DNA from: G965205525 sp965205525
GTDB taxonomy: Bacteria; Pseudomonadota; Gammaproteobacteria; JABABF01
DNA: 64,000 nucleotides
NCBI GenBank assembly: GCA_965205525.1
Contig: OZ242171.1
Coordinates: 930,001-994,000, forward strand
Reading direction: 5' to 3'
In this document: in pieces, positions 52,577-61,833 of the stretch
Layout: each line of letters begins with the position of its first letter
Position numbering within the stretch: position 1 is the first letter of the stretch
Notes under the pieces: generated by a model
Database searches by the model: none
What the model was told of the DNA's origin: nothing
Seen by the model: only the letters and a program-made list of their open reading frames with translations
Position numbers and translations under genes: made by a program

Positions 52577-53533
52577 CTATTGTACTTCAGGAGCGCCGGA
52601 ACGCAGCCTGTCTAAAAAATCAGTCAGCTCTGCAGGCAGTTCCGCCTTTGTGTCCAGGGAAATATTTTCGCTCTGCAGTATGAGCCGAGAGGCATGCAGG
52701 AAGATGCGGCCTAATCCCATCCGCCGCAGGCGCCGATTGAAGGTGGCATCGCCGTAGCGGGTATCCCCCGCCAGCGGGTGGCCAGCGTGGGCGGCATGGG
52801 CGCGGATCTGGTGCATGCGCCCGGTCTCTGGTTTTGCCTCCAGCAGCGTGAGGCCATCGGCGGCCTGGAACCGCTCGGCGACCCGGAATAGGGTGACAGA
52901 CTGCCGTCCCGTCTCAACCGCCCGGGCTACCCGCTCGCCGGAGCGCAGCCGGCCGCGCTCCAAGGCAGCATCTATGCGCGTCAAGTCACCGGGCCAGCGG
53001 CCCACCGCCAGTGCCAGGTATGTCTTCTGCACCCGGCCCTCTCGGAAGGCGGCGTGCAGCACTCGCAGCACGGATTTTTTCTTTGCCAGGAGAAGACAGC
53101 CAGAGGTATCCCGATCCAGCCGATGGGCCAGCTCCAGGGTGCGCCATTGCGGCTTCGCCACCCGCAGACTTTCCACCGCCCCGCCCCGCAGGCCGCTGCC
53201 CCCATGCACGGCGAGGCCGGCGGGCTTGTCCAGCACCAGCACCGCCTCATCTTCGTGCAGAATGCAATCGACCAGACCCGGGCGCGGTGTCGCTGCCGCT
53301 GGTTTTTTTGCCTGCCGAAGCGGCGGCACTCGCAGGATATCGCCGCTTTGCAGCCGGTAGCTGGGGCGGACGCGACCGCTGTTCACCCGCACTTCACCGC
53401 GGCGCAGAATACGGTAGATATGGGAGCGGGGCACTCCCTTCAGGCTGGTGATTAGAAAATTATCCAAGCGCTGCCCGCACTCTTCATCGCCGATAGAAAT
53501 TTTTGCTGCCCGCAGCTTCTGATCCTCGTCCAT
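52577..53533 (-). CDS. rluC: 23S rRNA pseudouridine synthase
   Basis: RluA-family enzyme. Residues 15-75 form an S4 RNA-binding domain and the catalytic Asp is in HRLDRDTSGCLLLAKK. 318 residues. RluC, which modifies U955, U2504 and U2580, is the likely member from its position next to the rpmF cluster, as in E. coli. Confidence 0.88.
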   Translation of the reverse strand: MDEDQKLRAAKISIGDEECGQRLDNFLITSLKGVPRSHIYRILRRGEVRVNSGRVRPSYRLQSGDILRVPPLRQAKKPAAATPRPGLVDCILHEDEAVLVLDKPAGLAVHGGSGLRGGAVESLRVAKPQWRTLELAHRLDRDTSGCLLLAKKKSVLRVLHAAFREGRVQKTYLALAVGRWPGDLTRIDAALERGRLRSGERVARAVETGRQSVTLFRVAERFQAADGLTLLEAKPETGRMHQIRAHAAHAGHPLAGDTRYGDATFNRRLRRMGLGRIFLHASRLILQSENISLDTKAELPAELTDFLDRLRSGAPEVQ

Positions 53534-53551
53534 CGCCGTGGCGGGAGAGTA

Positions 53552-53845
53552 TCAGCCGTGCAGGTTGAAGGTGTCCACGCGCTTGCGCAGTTCTTTGCCG
53601 GGCTTGAAGCGAGGGCGAAAATAGCCATCCACATTCACCGCGTCGCCGGTGCGCGGGTTTCTGGCCTTGTGGGACGAGCGATAGTTGGGGAGAAAACTGC
53701 CGAAGCCTCGTATCTCTATGCGCCGTCCGCTGGCCAGTGCCCGAGTGAGAGAGCGAACAATGGATTTTACCGATGACTCCACATCATGCTGATTCAGGGA
53801 TTCCATGCGCTTAGCAAGGCGTGTGACAATATCTGAGCGGACCAT
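53552..53845 (-). CDS. ihfB: Integration host factor beta subunit
   Basis: DNA-bending protein of the HU/IHF family, 97 residues. It has IEIRGFGSFLP and the DNA-inserting arm ARNPRTGDAVNVDGYFRPRF. It starts 12 bp after the rpsA stop, the standard rpsA-ihfB order. Confidence 0.95.
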   Translation of the reverse strand: MVRSDIVTRLAKRMESLNQHDVESSVKSIVRSLTRALASGRRIEIRGFGSFLPNYRSSHKARNPRTGDAVNVDGYFRPRFKPGKELRKRVDTFNLHG

Positions 53846-53857
53846 AGCGGAAAAATT

Positions 53858-55558
53858 TTAAGAATCTTTATCGGCCGCTTTGCTTTCGTCTGTCATCAGG
53901 TCTCCCAGCTTGGTACCCGACTCTTCCTCCTGTTCCGTCTGCTCCCGGTAGTCCTTCAGGACCTGCTTCTCCTCGGCTTCTTTCAGTGCCTTAATGGAAA
54001 GCACCACCCGGCGCAGCTTGTGATCCACATCTATGATCTTCGCCTCCACCGTATCGTCGGCATTGAGCTCTTGGCGCACGTCTTCCACTGGCTGTATGTC
54101 CACTTCGGAGGCACGCAGTATGCCGACCACCCCCTCCGCCAATGTCACTACGGCGGAGCGGGCCAGCACCTTCGTCACTGTGCCGGAGACCGTTGAGTTG
54201 ACCGGGTGCTGTTCTATGTACTCGGGCAGGCTGTCGTGGAGCTGCTTGATACCCAGTGCCACCCGCTCCCGCTCCGGGTCCACGGCGAGAACCATCACAT
54301 CCAATTCGTCACCTTTCTTGTAGCGGCGCAGACAGGCATCCGTATTTTCGTTTTCATCCCAGGACAGCTCCGAGATATGCACCAGGCCATTGATGCCGCC
54401 TTCTAAGCCTACAAACAGGCCAAAATCCGTTATGGAGGTGATCGCGCCCCGCAGCTTGTCACCCTTGGCGTTCTGCTCGGCAAATACCTGCCACGGGCTG
54501 GACAAACACTGTTTTATGCTGAGAGAGATGCGGTGGCGGGCGATGTCCACTTCCAGCACCACGACCTCCACCTGCTCGCCGCTCTGCACCAGCCGGGAAG
54601 GCTGCACATGCTGGCTGGTCCAATCCATTTCCGAGGCATGCACCAAGCCTTCAATGCCCTCAGAGACCTCGGCAAAGCAGCCGTATTCCACCACTTTGGT
54701 GACTTTCGCCTGCAGGCGGGTCCCGGGCGGGTATTTCCCCTGCAGGTCATTCCAAGGGTCATCCTGCATCTGTTTTATGCCGAGTGAAATGCGCTTGCTC
54801 TCCCGGTCAAACTTCAGCACTTGCACTTCAATCTCATCCCCTACCGTCACCACATCTTCGGGCCGGTTCACGCGTTTCCAAGACATGTCTGTCACATGCA
54901 AAAGGCCATCCACGCCGCCGATATCCACGAAAGCTCCATACTCGGTGAGATTTTTTACCACCCCCTTGCGCACCTGTCCCTCGGCCAAGCTGTCCAGCAG
55001 TTCCTGACGCTTGCCGCTGCTCTCCTCCTCCAGCACCGCCCGCCTGGACAGCACGATGTTGTCCCGCTCCGGCTCCAGCCGGATGATGCGAAATTTCAGC
55101 TCCTGCCCCGATAGGTGATCCACCTCCCGCAAGGGATGGGTATCCACCAAAGAGCCGGGCAGGAAGCCGCGGATCCCCTCCAGCTCCACGATGAAGCCGC
55201 CTTTCACCTCGCCGTTGATCACACCCGTCACCGGCAGCTCCGTCTTGTAGGCATGCTGAAGCGTGCTCCAAGTTTCAATGCGACGGGCTTTTTCTCGCGA
55301 CAGACGTGTATTGCCGAGGCCGTCATCAATGGTCTCTAAAGCCACCTCCACCTTGTCGCCGACAGAGAGATCACAGCTGCCCTTCTGGTCTAGAAATTGG
55401 CTGACGGGGATCACTCCCTCCGACTTGAGACCAGCATGGACGGTCACCCATTCCTTGTCTATGTGCATCACAATGCCGGTAATAATACTGTCCGGCGCGA
55501 GGTCTACCGTCTTTAGGCTTTCCTCAAATAAAGTTTCAAAACTCTCCGTCACTGCCAT
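53858..55558 (-). CDS. rpsA: 30S ribosomal protein S1
   Basis: RNA-binding protein with six S1 domains that recruits mRNA to the ribosome. The start at 55558 (MAVTESFETLFEESLKTVD) gives 566 residues, close to the 557 of E. coli. Repeats are visible as GAFVDIGGVDGLLHVTDMSW, GCFAEVSEGIEGLVHASEMD and GLFVGLEGGINGLVHISELS. The C-terminal tail is acidic and Lys-rich. Confidence 0.95.
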   Translation of the reverse strand: MAVTESFETLFEESLKTVDLAPDSIITGIVMHIDKEWVTVHAGLKSEGVIPVSQFLDQKGSCDLSVGDKVEVALETIDDGLGNTRLSREKARRIETWSTLQHAYKTELPVTGVINGEVKGGFIVELEGIRGFLPGSLVDTHPLREVDHLSGQELKFRIIRLEPERDNIVLSRRAVLEEESSGKRQELLDSLAEGQVRKGVVKNLTEYGAFVDIGGVDGLLHVTDMSWKRVNRPEDVVTVGDEIEVQVLKFDRESKRISLGIKQMQDDPWNDLQGKYPPGTRLQAKVTKVVEYGCFAEVSEGIEGLVHASEMDWTSQHVQPSRLVQSGEQVEVVVLEVDIARHRISLSIKQCLSSPWQVFAEQNAKGDKLRGAITSITDFGLFVGLEGGINGLVHISELSWDENENTDACLRRYKKGDELDVMVLAVDPERERVALGIKQLHDSLPEYIEQHPVNSTVSGTVTKVLARSAVVTLAEGVVGILRASEVDIQPVEDVRQELNADDTVEAKIIDVDHKLRRVVLSIKALKEAEEKQVLKDYREQTEQEEESGTKLGDLMTDESKAADKDS

Positions 55559-55602
55559 TATTTTTCCATTGTTTTCACTTGTATCTTCTGCGCCTGGGAC
55601 AT

Positions 55603-56277
55603 TTATGCGCGACCCGTCTCGCGCTGCTCCCAAAGCCGCAGAATAATTGCGACAACTGCCTCGGGGGAAAGGCGGGTGCTATCCACCGAGATTGCATCGG
55701 CAGCGGGCAAAAGAGGCGAGGCTTTTCGCTTCTGGTCGCGAAGATCACGCTGTTCCATGTCCCGCTGCACTTCGTCAAGAATAACATTATGACCCTTTGT
55801 TTTCAACTGCTGAAAGCGCCTCTGTGCCCTCGTCTTGAGAGTGGCGGTCAGGAAAATTTTCAAAGAAGCCTGGGGGAAAATTACCGTGCCCATATCGCGT
55901 CCCTCTGCGACCAGCCCTGGCGGACGCAGAAAACTGCGCTGCAGTGGGACCAAGTTTTTGCGCACTTCTGGCAGGGCGGCCAGCACCGAGGAGCGCTTGC
56001 CGATGTCATCCCGGGCTAACTCCCGGCGAACGTCCCGGCCGTCTAACAGCACCTGTTTGTCCCGAAAAAGCAGCTTCAAGTCCCGGGCCAGGGCCGCCTG
56101 TCCCGGCCCGTCCTCCGCCGGCAGTCCGGCTTCCAAAGCGAGCAGGGCAACCGTCCGGTACAGGGCACCGCTCTCTAGGCGATGCCAGCCCAGATGACGG
56201 GCCAGGGCCAGACTGACGGTCCCTTTGCCGGCGCCAGCCGGGCCGTCCAGGGCGAGAAGCGGCACGGGGCTATTCAT
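55603..56277 (-). CDS. cmk: Cytidylate kinase
   Basis: Phosphorylates CMP and dCMP. The P-loop is LDGPAGAGKGTVSLALA. The start at 56277 overlaps the aroA stop as TGATG and gives 224 residues, the family length. The frame is open further upstream but only within aroA. Confidence 0.95.
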   Translation of the reverse strand: MNSPVPLLALDGPAGAGKGTVSLALARHLGWHRLESGALYRTVALLALEAGLPAEDGPGQAALARDLKLLFRDKQVLLDGRDVRRELARDDIGKRSSVLAALPEVRKNLVPLQRSFLRPPGLVAEGRDMGTVIFPQASLKIFLTATLKTRAQRRFQQLKTKGHNVILDEVQRDMEQRDLRDQKRKASPLLPAADAISVDSTRLSPEAVVAIILRLWEQRETGRA

Positions 56278-57578
56278 CAGGACGCCTCCGTGATGCCGAG
56301 ACCGAGACCTGCCAGGGCTTCGGCAAAGCCGGGCCAGGAGGTTTCCACCTGCTCGCAATCCTGCACCTGGATCTCCCCGCTTGCCGCCAGACCGGCGATG
56401 GCAAAGGCCATCGCCGCCCGGTGATCTCCGGCCCCGGAGACGGAGCCGCCCCGCAGCTCTCCCCCGCGAATTTTGATGCCGTCCGGCAGCTCTTCGGCGT
56501 GGATGCCAAGAGCGGTGAGTCCCGCCGCCATAACGGCGATGCGGTCGCTCTCTTTGTGCCGCAGCTCGGCGGCGCCCCGCAGCACGGTGGTGCCGACAGC
56601 GGCGGCGGCGGCGATGAATAGGGCCGGGAATTCGTCAATGGCGCCTGGCACCGCCTGCGGCGCAATTTCTATGCCCGAAAGTGCACTCCCCCGCACCCGC
56701 AGGTCGGCCACTGGCTCGCCGCTGCTCTCCCGCTCGCCCAGGATTTCAATGTCGGCGCCCATCGCCCTGAGAAGGGTCAGGCCGCCCGTGCGCCCAGGAT
56801 TTAGCCCGACATTCTGTATCAGGAGATCCGAACCCGGAGCAATGGCTGCCCCGGCCAGCAGAAACATGGCGGAAGAAAAGTCCCCGGGCACCGTCACGGA
56901 GCAGCCTTCCAGATCCCTGCCCCCATCCAGCAGAAGCCAGTCCCCCTCCCGCTGCACCGGACAGCCGAAGCGGCCGAGGAGCCGCTCGGTGTGATCCCGG
57001 CTCGGCAGCGGCTCCCTGATGGCCGTCTGCCCCTCGGCATCAAGGGCGGCCAGCAGCAGGCAGGATTTAACTTGGGCACTGGCCATCGGCATCTCCCAGC
57101 GTACGCCCCGCAGGGGGTGTCCGCCCCGAATGCAGAGGGGCGCGGTGCCGCCGGAAGCGGTTTCAATGCGGGCTCCCATCCGGGCAAGGGGCTCTGCTAT
57201 GCGTCCCATGGGGCGGCGAAGGAGACTCTCATCCCCGGTGAGCACGGTGTCAAAGGGACGTCCCGCCAAGAGACCTGCGAGCAGACGCATGGAAGTGCCG
57301 GAGTTGCCGAGATTGATCGCCCCCTGCGCTTGCCGGAAGCCCTCCGCTCCCAGCCCCTGCACCCGGAGCGTGCCTGCCAGCTCCCCCTCAATCTGTGCCC
57401 CCAGGGCCTCCAGAGCTGTCCGGGTGGCGGCGCAGTCCGCCGCTGCCAGAGCCCCTTCAATGGTGCTGATACCCTGAGCCCGGACCGCCAGCATCAGGGC
57501 GCGATGGGTAATGGATTTGTCCCCTGGGGGCATACATTCCCCCTGCAGTGCGCCGCCCTGCTGCACTAGAAATTTCAC
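56277..57578 (-). CDS. aroA: 3-phosphoshikimate 1-carboxyvinyltransferase (EPSP synthase)
   Basis: Sixth step of the shikimate pathway. The 433-residue protein contains GDKSITHRALML, LGNSGTSMRLLAGLLAG and RHKESDRIAVM. It starts with GTG (57578-57576), which overlaps the tyrA stop as TAGTG, so translation is coupled. In pseudomonads tyrA and aroA are fused; here they are separate. Confidence 0.95.
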   Translation of the reverse strand: MKFLVQQGGALQGECMPPGDKSITHRALMLAVRAQGISTIEGALAAADCAATRTALEALGAQIEGELAGTLRVQGLGAEGFRQAQGAINLGNSGTSMRLLAGLLAGRPFDTVLTGDESLLRRPMGRIAEPLARMGARIETASGGTAPLCIRGGHPLRGVRWEMPMASAQVKSCLLLAALDAEGQTAIREPLPSRDHTERLLGRFGCPVQREGDWLLLDGGRDLEGCSVTVPGDFSSAMFLLAGAAIAPGSDLLIQNVGLNPGRTGGLTLLRAMGADIEILGERESSGEPVADLRVRGSALSGIEIAPQAVPGAIDEFPALFIAAAAAVGTTVLRGAAELRHKESDRIAVMAAGLTALGIHAEELPDGIKIRGGELRGGSVSGAGDHRAAMAFAIAGLAASGEIQVQDCEQVETSWPGFAEALAGLGLGITEAS

Positions 57579-58468
57579 TATGGCTTCCGGTCTTCCTGCC
57601 CCAGCTTCCTGCGCAGCTCCCGGGCGCGCCGGAAATTTTTTTCCAAGGCCTCCCCGTCCCCCTCCGCCAGCTGCTGCCTGGCCTGTCCCAAGGTTTGCAG
57701 GTAATCATCCAGAATTTGCAAAAGCGATTCCCGATTAGCCAGCATGATCTCCCGCCACAGCCGGGGCTCTCCCCCGGCGATCCTGCTGAAATCCCGAAAT
57801 CCGCCGGCGCTGAAACGTAGCAGTTCCTGTCCGCCCCGGCGGGCCAGGAGATCCACCAGCATGTAGGCCAGCAGATGGGGCAGATGGCTGGTGGCAGCCA
57901 GTGCCTTGTCGTGCTCTCCGGCATCCATCTGTGTCACCTTTGCTCCCATCGCCTGCCAGGCGGCCCGCACCCGGGCCAAGGCCGAGGGCGCGGTATGTGC
58001 AAGGGGGGTGAGCACGGTCAGCCTGCCCTGAAACAAGCCGCTGTCCGCGGCGCCGATGCCGCTTTGCTCGGAACCGGCCAGGGGATGGCCGGGGACGAAG
58101 CCAGCGGGCACCTGCCCGAAAACCTGCTCTGCCAGGCTCAGCACCGCACCCTTCACGCTGGCCACATCTGTGATCACGGCTCCGCCGTCAAGGGCGGCCT
58201 TCAGCTTCTGCAGGACGCCCTCAAAAGCAGACAGGGGCAGCGCGATAAACACCAGGTCTGCCTCCGCCGCCAGGGCGGCCAAGTCCGAGCCGCCGCCGTC
58301 CACCAGACCGGCGTCCTTTGCCTTTTGCAGGGTATCCGGATTGCGTGCCCAGCCGAGCACTTCGCTGCAGTGCCCGGAAGTGCGAAGAGCCCCGGCCAGG
58401 GAGCCGCCGATCAGGCCGAGACCCGCCACTGCCACCCGTATCGGCGAAGGTCCGCCTCCTTCGCTCAT
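57578..58468 (-). CDS. tyrA: Prephenate/arogenate dehydrogenase
   Basis: NAD(P)-dependent step toward tyrosine. The Rossmann start is VAVAGLGLIGGSLAGAL and the substrate region includes PGHPLAGSEQSGIGAA. 296 residues. Coupled to hisC by a four-base overlap and to aroA by one base. Confidence 0.93.
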   Translation of the reverse strand: MSEGGGPSPIRVAVAGLGLIGGSLAGALRTSGHCSEVLGWARNPDTLQKAKDAGLVDGGGSDLAALAAEADLVFIALPLSAFEGVLQKLKAALDGGAVITDVASVKGAVLSLAEQVFGQVPAGFVPGHPLAGSEQSGIGAADSGLFQGRLTVLTPLAHTAPSALARVRAAWQAMGAKVTQMDAGEHDKALAATSHLPHLLAYMLVDLLARRGGQELLRFSAGGFRDFSRIAGGEPRLWREIMLANRESLLQILDDYLQTLGQARQQLAEGDGEALEKNFRRARELRRKLGQEDRKP

Positions 58469-59595
58469 TCTGATGCCGCCAGCGCCTTTTCAAGGGCAGA
58501 GAGGAAACGGCGGTTTTCTTCCGCACGCCCCACCGAAACCCGGAGATGCCCGATCATCTGGTAGTCCTTCTCCACCGGTCGGACGATAACCCCCTGCCCG
58601 AGCAGGGACTCGTAGATCTTCTCCGGGGCGCGGCCCGGCACCTCAAAAGCGATGAAATTGGCCGCCGAAGCTATAAAGGGCAGCCCCAGGCGGAGAAAGG
58701 CCGCCTCCAGAGCCGCCATGCCCTCCCGATTGCATTCCAGGCTGGCCGCGACATGGGCTTCGTCCTCAAGGGCTGCCAGGGCCGCCGCCAGGGCCACCGT
58801 GTTTACATTGAAAGGCTGGCGCACCCGGTTCAGCAGGTCGGCAATCTCGGGATGGGAAACCGAATAGCCGATGCGAAGACCCGCCAGACCATGGATCTTG
58901 GAAAAAGTGCGGGTGACCACCAGGCTGGGAAAGCGCTGCTGCAGACGGAGACTGTCCGGATAGCCGGGGCGCTTTGCGTATTCATAATAGGCTTCGTCCA
59001 GCACCGTAATGATGCCGGGCGGAAGCTTTTCTAAAAAGGTGACCAGCGTCTCTTCGTCCACCCAGGTGCCGGTGGGGTTGTTGGGATTGGCGATGTAGAT
59101 CAGCCGGGTATCCTCCTCCGCCATCTCTGCCATCGCGTTTAGGTCGTGGCCCCAGTCCCGGGCCGGTGTCACCAGCGCACGGGCACCCGCGATGCGCACC
59201 GCCAGGGGATAGACGACAAAGGCGTGGCGGGAATATACGGCGGAGGCTGTGGGGGAAAGAAAGCACTGTGCCATCAGCACCAGGATATCGTTGGAGCCGC
59301 AGCCCAGTGTGATCTGCTCCGGCGCCGTCCCCAGGTGCAGGGCGAGGGCCTTTTTCAGCTCGTACCCGCTGCTGTCCGGGTAGCACCCGACATCGGGCAG
59401 AGCCTCTCGGGCCGCCGCCAGAGTCCGGGGCGAAGCCCCCAGTGGATTCTCGTTGCTGGCCAGCTTGAGGACATCCTGCACGCCGCGCTCCCGCTCCAGA
59501 ACCTCTGCCGGCTTGCCCGGGCGGTAGGGCCTGAGGGCGCGCACCCCGGGATTGGCGAGCGCGGCAAAATCCGGTTCTGCTTCGGAGCGCTGCAT
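58465..59595 (-). CDS. hisC: Histidinol-phosphate / aromatic aminotransferase
   Basis: PLP enzyme of fold type I. The PLP lysine is in TRTFSKIHGLAGLRIGY, with NPNNPTGTW and the substrate motif LASNENPLGASP. 376 residues. The position between pheA and tyrA suggests it (also) aminates phenylpyruvate or prephenate, as HisC2-type enzymes do. Confidence 0.92.
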   Translation of the reverse strand: MQRSEAEPDFAALANPGVRALRPYRPGKPAEVLERERGVQDVLKLASNENPLGASPRTLAAAREALPDVGCYPDSSGYELKKALALHLGTAPEQITLGCGSNDILVLMAQCFLSPTASAVYSRHAFVVYPLAVRIAGARALVTPARDWGHDLNAMAEMAEEDTRLIYIANPNNPTGTWVDEETLVTFLEKLPPGIITVLDEAYYEYAKRPGYPDSLRLQQRFPSLVVTRTFSKIHGLAGLRIGYSVSHPEIADLLNRVRQPFNVNTVALAAALAALEDEAHVAASLECNREGMAALEAAFLRLGLPFIASAANFIAFEVPGRAPEKIYESLLGQGVIVRPVEKDYQMIGHLRVSVGRAEENRRFLSALEKALAASE

Positions 59596-60698
59596 CAGAG
59601 AGTCGCTTCGGGGTAGGAGCCGAGTTTTTTCAGAACCACCGCGATCTCCTGCAGCTCCTCCAGTGCCGCGCTGATTTTTGGCTCCGCCTCGTGCCCTTGG
59701 AACTCAATGAAAAATACATAGTTCCAGGCGGTGTCCCGGGAGGGGCGCGTGTCAATACGGGTCAGCATGATCTGCTCCCGATGAAAGGTCCCCAGTATGC
59801 GGTACAGGGCACCGGGTTCGTTCTTTACCGAGACCAGGATGGAGCATTTGTCGGTGCCGCAGGGCTCAGCCGGCTGTCGACCGATGACCAGGAAACGGGT
59901 GGCGTTGTCAGCCCGGTCCTGAATATCCCGGGCGATAATCTGCAAGCTGTAGACCTCCGCTGCCGCTTCGCTGGCAACCGCGGCGTAGCCCGCCAGTTCT
60001 GCGCTGCGACGCGCGGCTTCGCCATTGCTCTGCACGGCGACCTGCTCGGTGCCGGGCCAGTTGAGATCAAGCCAGCGGCGGCACTGGGCCAGACCCTGCT
60101 GGTGGGCGCAGATGCGCTTGATGTGCTCTGGCTGCGCATCCCGATGGGCCATCAGGTGCAAACGGATATCCAGCACCACCTCGCCGCAGATGACCAGGGG
60201 CGAGTTCATGAAGCTGTCCAAGGTGTGGTTGACCACGCCCTCGGTGGAGTTTTCCACCGGCACCACGCCGTAATCCGCATCCCCCGCTTCCACCTGTGCA
60301 AAGACATCGGAGATGGAGTGCATGGGAAGGGCGGCAGCGGCATGGCCGAAATGCTTGAGCACCGCGCCCTGAGTGAAGGTGCCTTTCGGGCCTAGGTAGG
60401 CGACTGTCAGCGGGCGCTCCAAGGCCAGGCAGGCGGACATAATCTCGCGGAAGATCCGCGCCATGGATTTGCTGTCCATCGGTCCCTCGTTGCTCTCCAT
60501 CACGCCCTGCAGCACCTTGGCCTCTCGCTCCGGGCGATAAAAGGGCAGCTGTTCACCCGGCGCTGCATGTTTCTCCTTGGCCCGGGCAATCTTGCAGGCG
60601 AGGTCTGCCCGCCGATTTATTTTTTTTCGCAGCTCCGAGTCAATTCGGTCAATCTCGCCGCGCAGGGCGCTGATTTCTTTATCGTTGGATTCACTCAT
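59595..60698 (-). CDS. pheA: Bifunctional chorismate mutase / prephenate dehydratase
   Basis: The start at 60698 (MSESNDKEISALRGEIDRID) gives 367 residues. Residues 1-95 are an AroQ chorismate mutase, the middle is the dehydratase (YLGPKGTFTQGAV and the catalytic NSTEGVV region), and the end is an ACT domain with GALYRIL and RIDTRPSRD for phenylalanine feedback. The motif usually written ESRP is DTRP here. Confidence 0.94.
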   Translation of the reverse strand: MSESNDKEISALRGEIDRIDSELRKKINRRADLACKIARAKEKHAAPGEQLPFYRPEREAKVLQGVMESNEGPMDSKSMARIFREIMSACLALERPLTVAYLGPKGTFTQGAVLKHFGHAAAALPMHSISDVFAQVEAGDADYGVVPVENSTEGVVNHTLDSFMNSPLVICGEVVLDIRLHLMAHRDAQPEHIKRICAHQQGLAQCRRWLDLNWPGTEQVAVQSNGEAARRSAELAGYAAVASEAAAEVYSLQIIARDIQDRADNATRFLVIGRQPAEPCGTDKCSILVSVKNEPGALYRILGTFHREQIMLTRIDTRPSRDTAWNYVFFIEFQGHEAEPKISAALEELQEIAVVLKKLGSYPEATL

Positions 60699-60747
60699 GC
60701 CTGCTGTGCCCCTGCCGCCGACCCTGCCCGGCTGATATTTTAATCTG

Positions 60748-61833
60748 TCAGGTCCGGCATTTTTCAAAATCGCGCATGAAATTAATCAATGCATCGACCG
60801 CTGTCTCGGGCAGTGCATTGTACAGGCTGGCCCGCATGCCGCCGACCGAGCGGTGGCCCTTCAGGCTGAGAAGACCCGCCTTTTCTGCATCGCTCAAGAA
60901 ATCTTGGTCTAAAGACGGCTCCGCCAATGTAAAGGGGACATTCATCCAGGAACGGCATTCAGGCGCCACCGGATTATGGTAGAAATCACTGCCATCAATG
61001 ACAGCATACAGCCGCTCTGCCTTGCTCTGGTTCCGCACCGCCATTGCCGCCAGCCCTCCCTGCTCCAAGAGCCAGCGGAAGTTCAGCCCCGCCATGTACC
61101 AGGCGAAGGTGGGGGGCGTGTTCAGCATGGAGCTCTTTTCAGCCTGCAGGGTATAGTTCAGGACCGAAGGGGTGGTGCCCCGGGCCCGACCGAGAAGCGC
61201 CCGCTGCACGATGACCACACAGAGACCGGCGGGGCCGATATTCTTCTGCGCCCCCGCGTACAGGAGCCCGAATTTCCGCACATCCAGAGGACGGGATAGC
61301 AGTGTGGAAGACACATCAGCTGCCAGGGGGCCGGAATCCACTTTCGGCACTTGGTGAAATTCAATGCCGCCTATAGTCTCGTTGGGGGTGTAGTGAAGGT
61401 AGGCGGCCCCCGGCGTGCACTGCCAGTCGGAGGGCGGCGGGATGCATTGGGGCTGCTCGTCCTGGCGGAGGGCTGCGACGGTGCGCACCTCGCCAAAGTT
61501 TCGGGCCTCGGCGATAGCCCTCTTTGACCAGTGTCCCGTGTCCACGTAGTCGGCGGCCCCCCCCTCCGGCAGCAGGTTCAGCGCCACCGCTGCCATCTGT
61601 CCGGTGGCGCCCCCCTGCAGGAACAGCACTGCGTACTCCGAGGGAATATCCAGAAGCTGGCGCAGGTCCGCCTCTGCATTCTTTGCCGTCTGTTCAAAGG
61701 CGGCGCCGCGATGGCTGGCCTCCAGTACCGACATACCCCGCCCGCCCCAGTCCAGGAGCTCCTTCTGAGCTTGACGCAGCACCTCTTCCGGGAGAACTGC
61801 TGGCCCGGCACAAAAATTGCAGAGTCGGCTCAC
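60748..61833 (-). CDS. serC: Phosphoserine aminotransferase
   Basis: PLP enzyme of serine and pyridoxine biosynthesis. The PLP lysine is in YAGAQKNIGPAGLCVVIV. It begins [19 protein letters not shown] and has 361 residues. The ATG overlaps the gyrA stop by four bases. Confidence 0.95.
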   Translation of the reverse strand: MSRLCNFCAGPAVLPEEVLRQAQKELLDWGGRGMSVLEASHRGAAFEQTAKNAEADLRQLLDIPSEYAVLFLQGGATGQMAAVALNLLPEGGAADYVDTGHWSKRAIAEARNFGEVRTVAALRQDEQPQCIPPPSDWQCTPGAAYLHYTPNETIGGIEFHQVPKVDSGPLAADVSSTLLSRPLDVRKFGLLYAGAQKNIGPAGLCVVIVQRALLGRARGTTPSVLNYTLQAEKSSMLNTPPTFAWYMAGLNFRWLLEQGGLAAMAVRNQSKAERLYAVIDGSDFYHNPVAPECRSWMNVPFTLAEPSLDQDFLSDAEKAGLLSLKGHRSVGGMRASLYNALPETAVDALINFMRDFEKCRT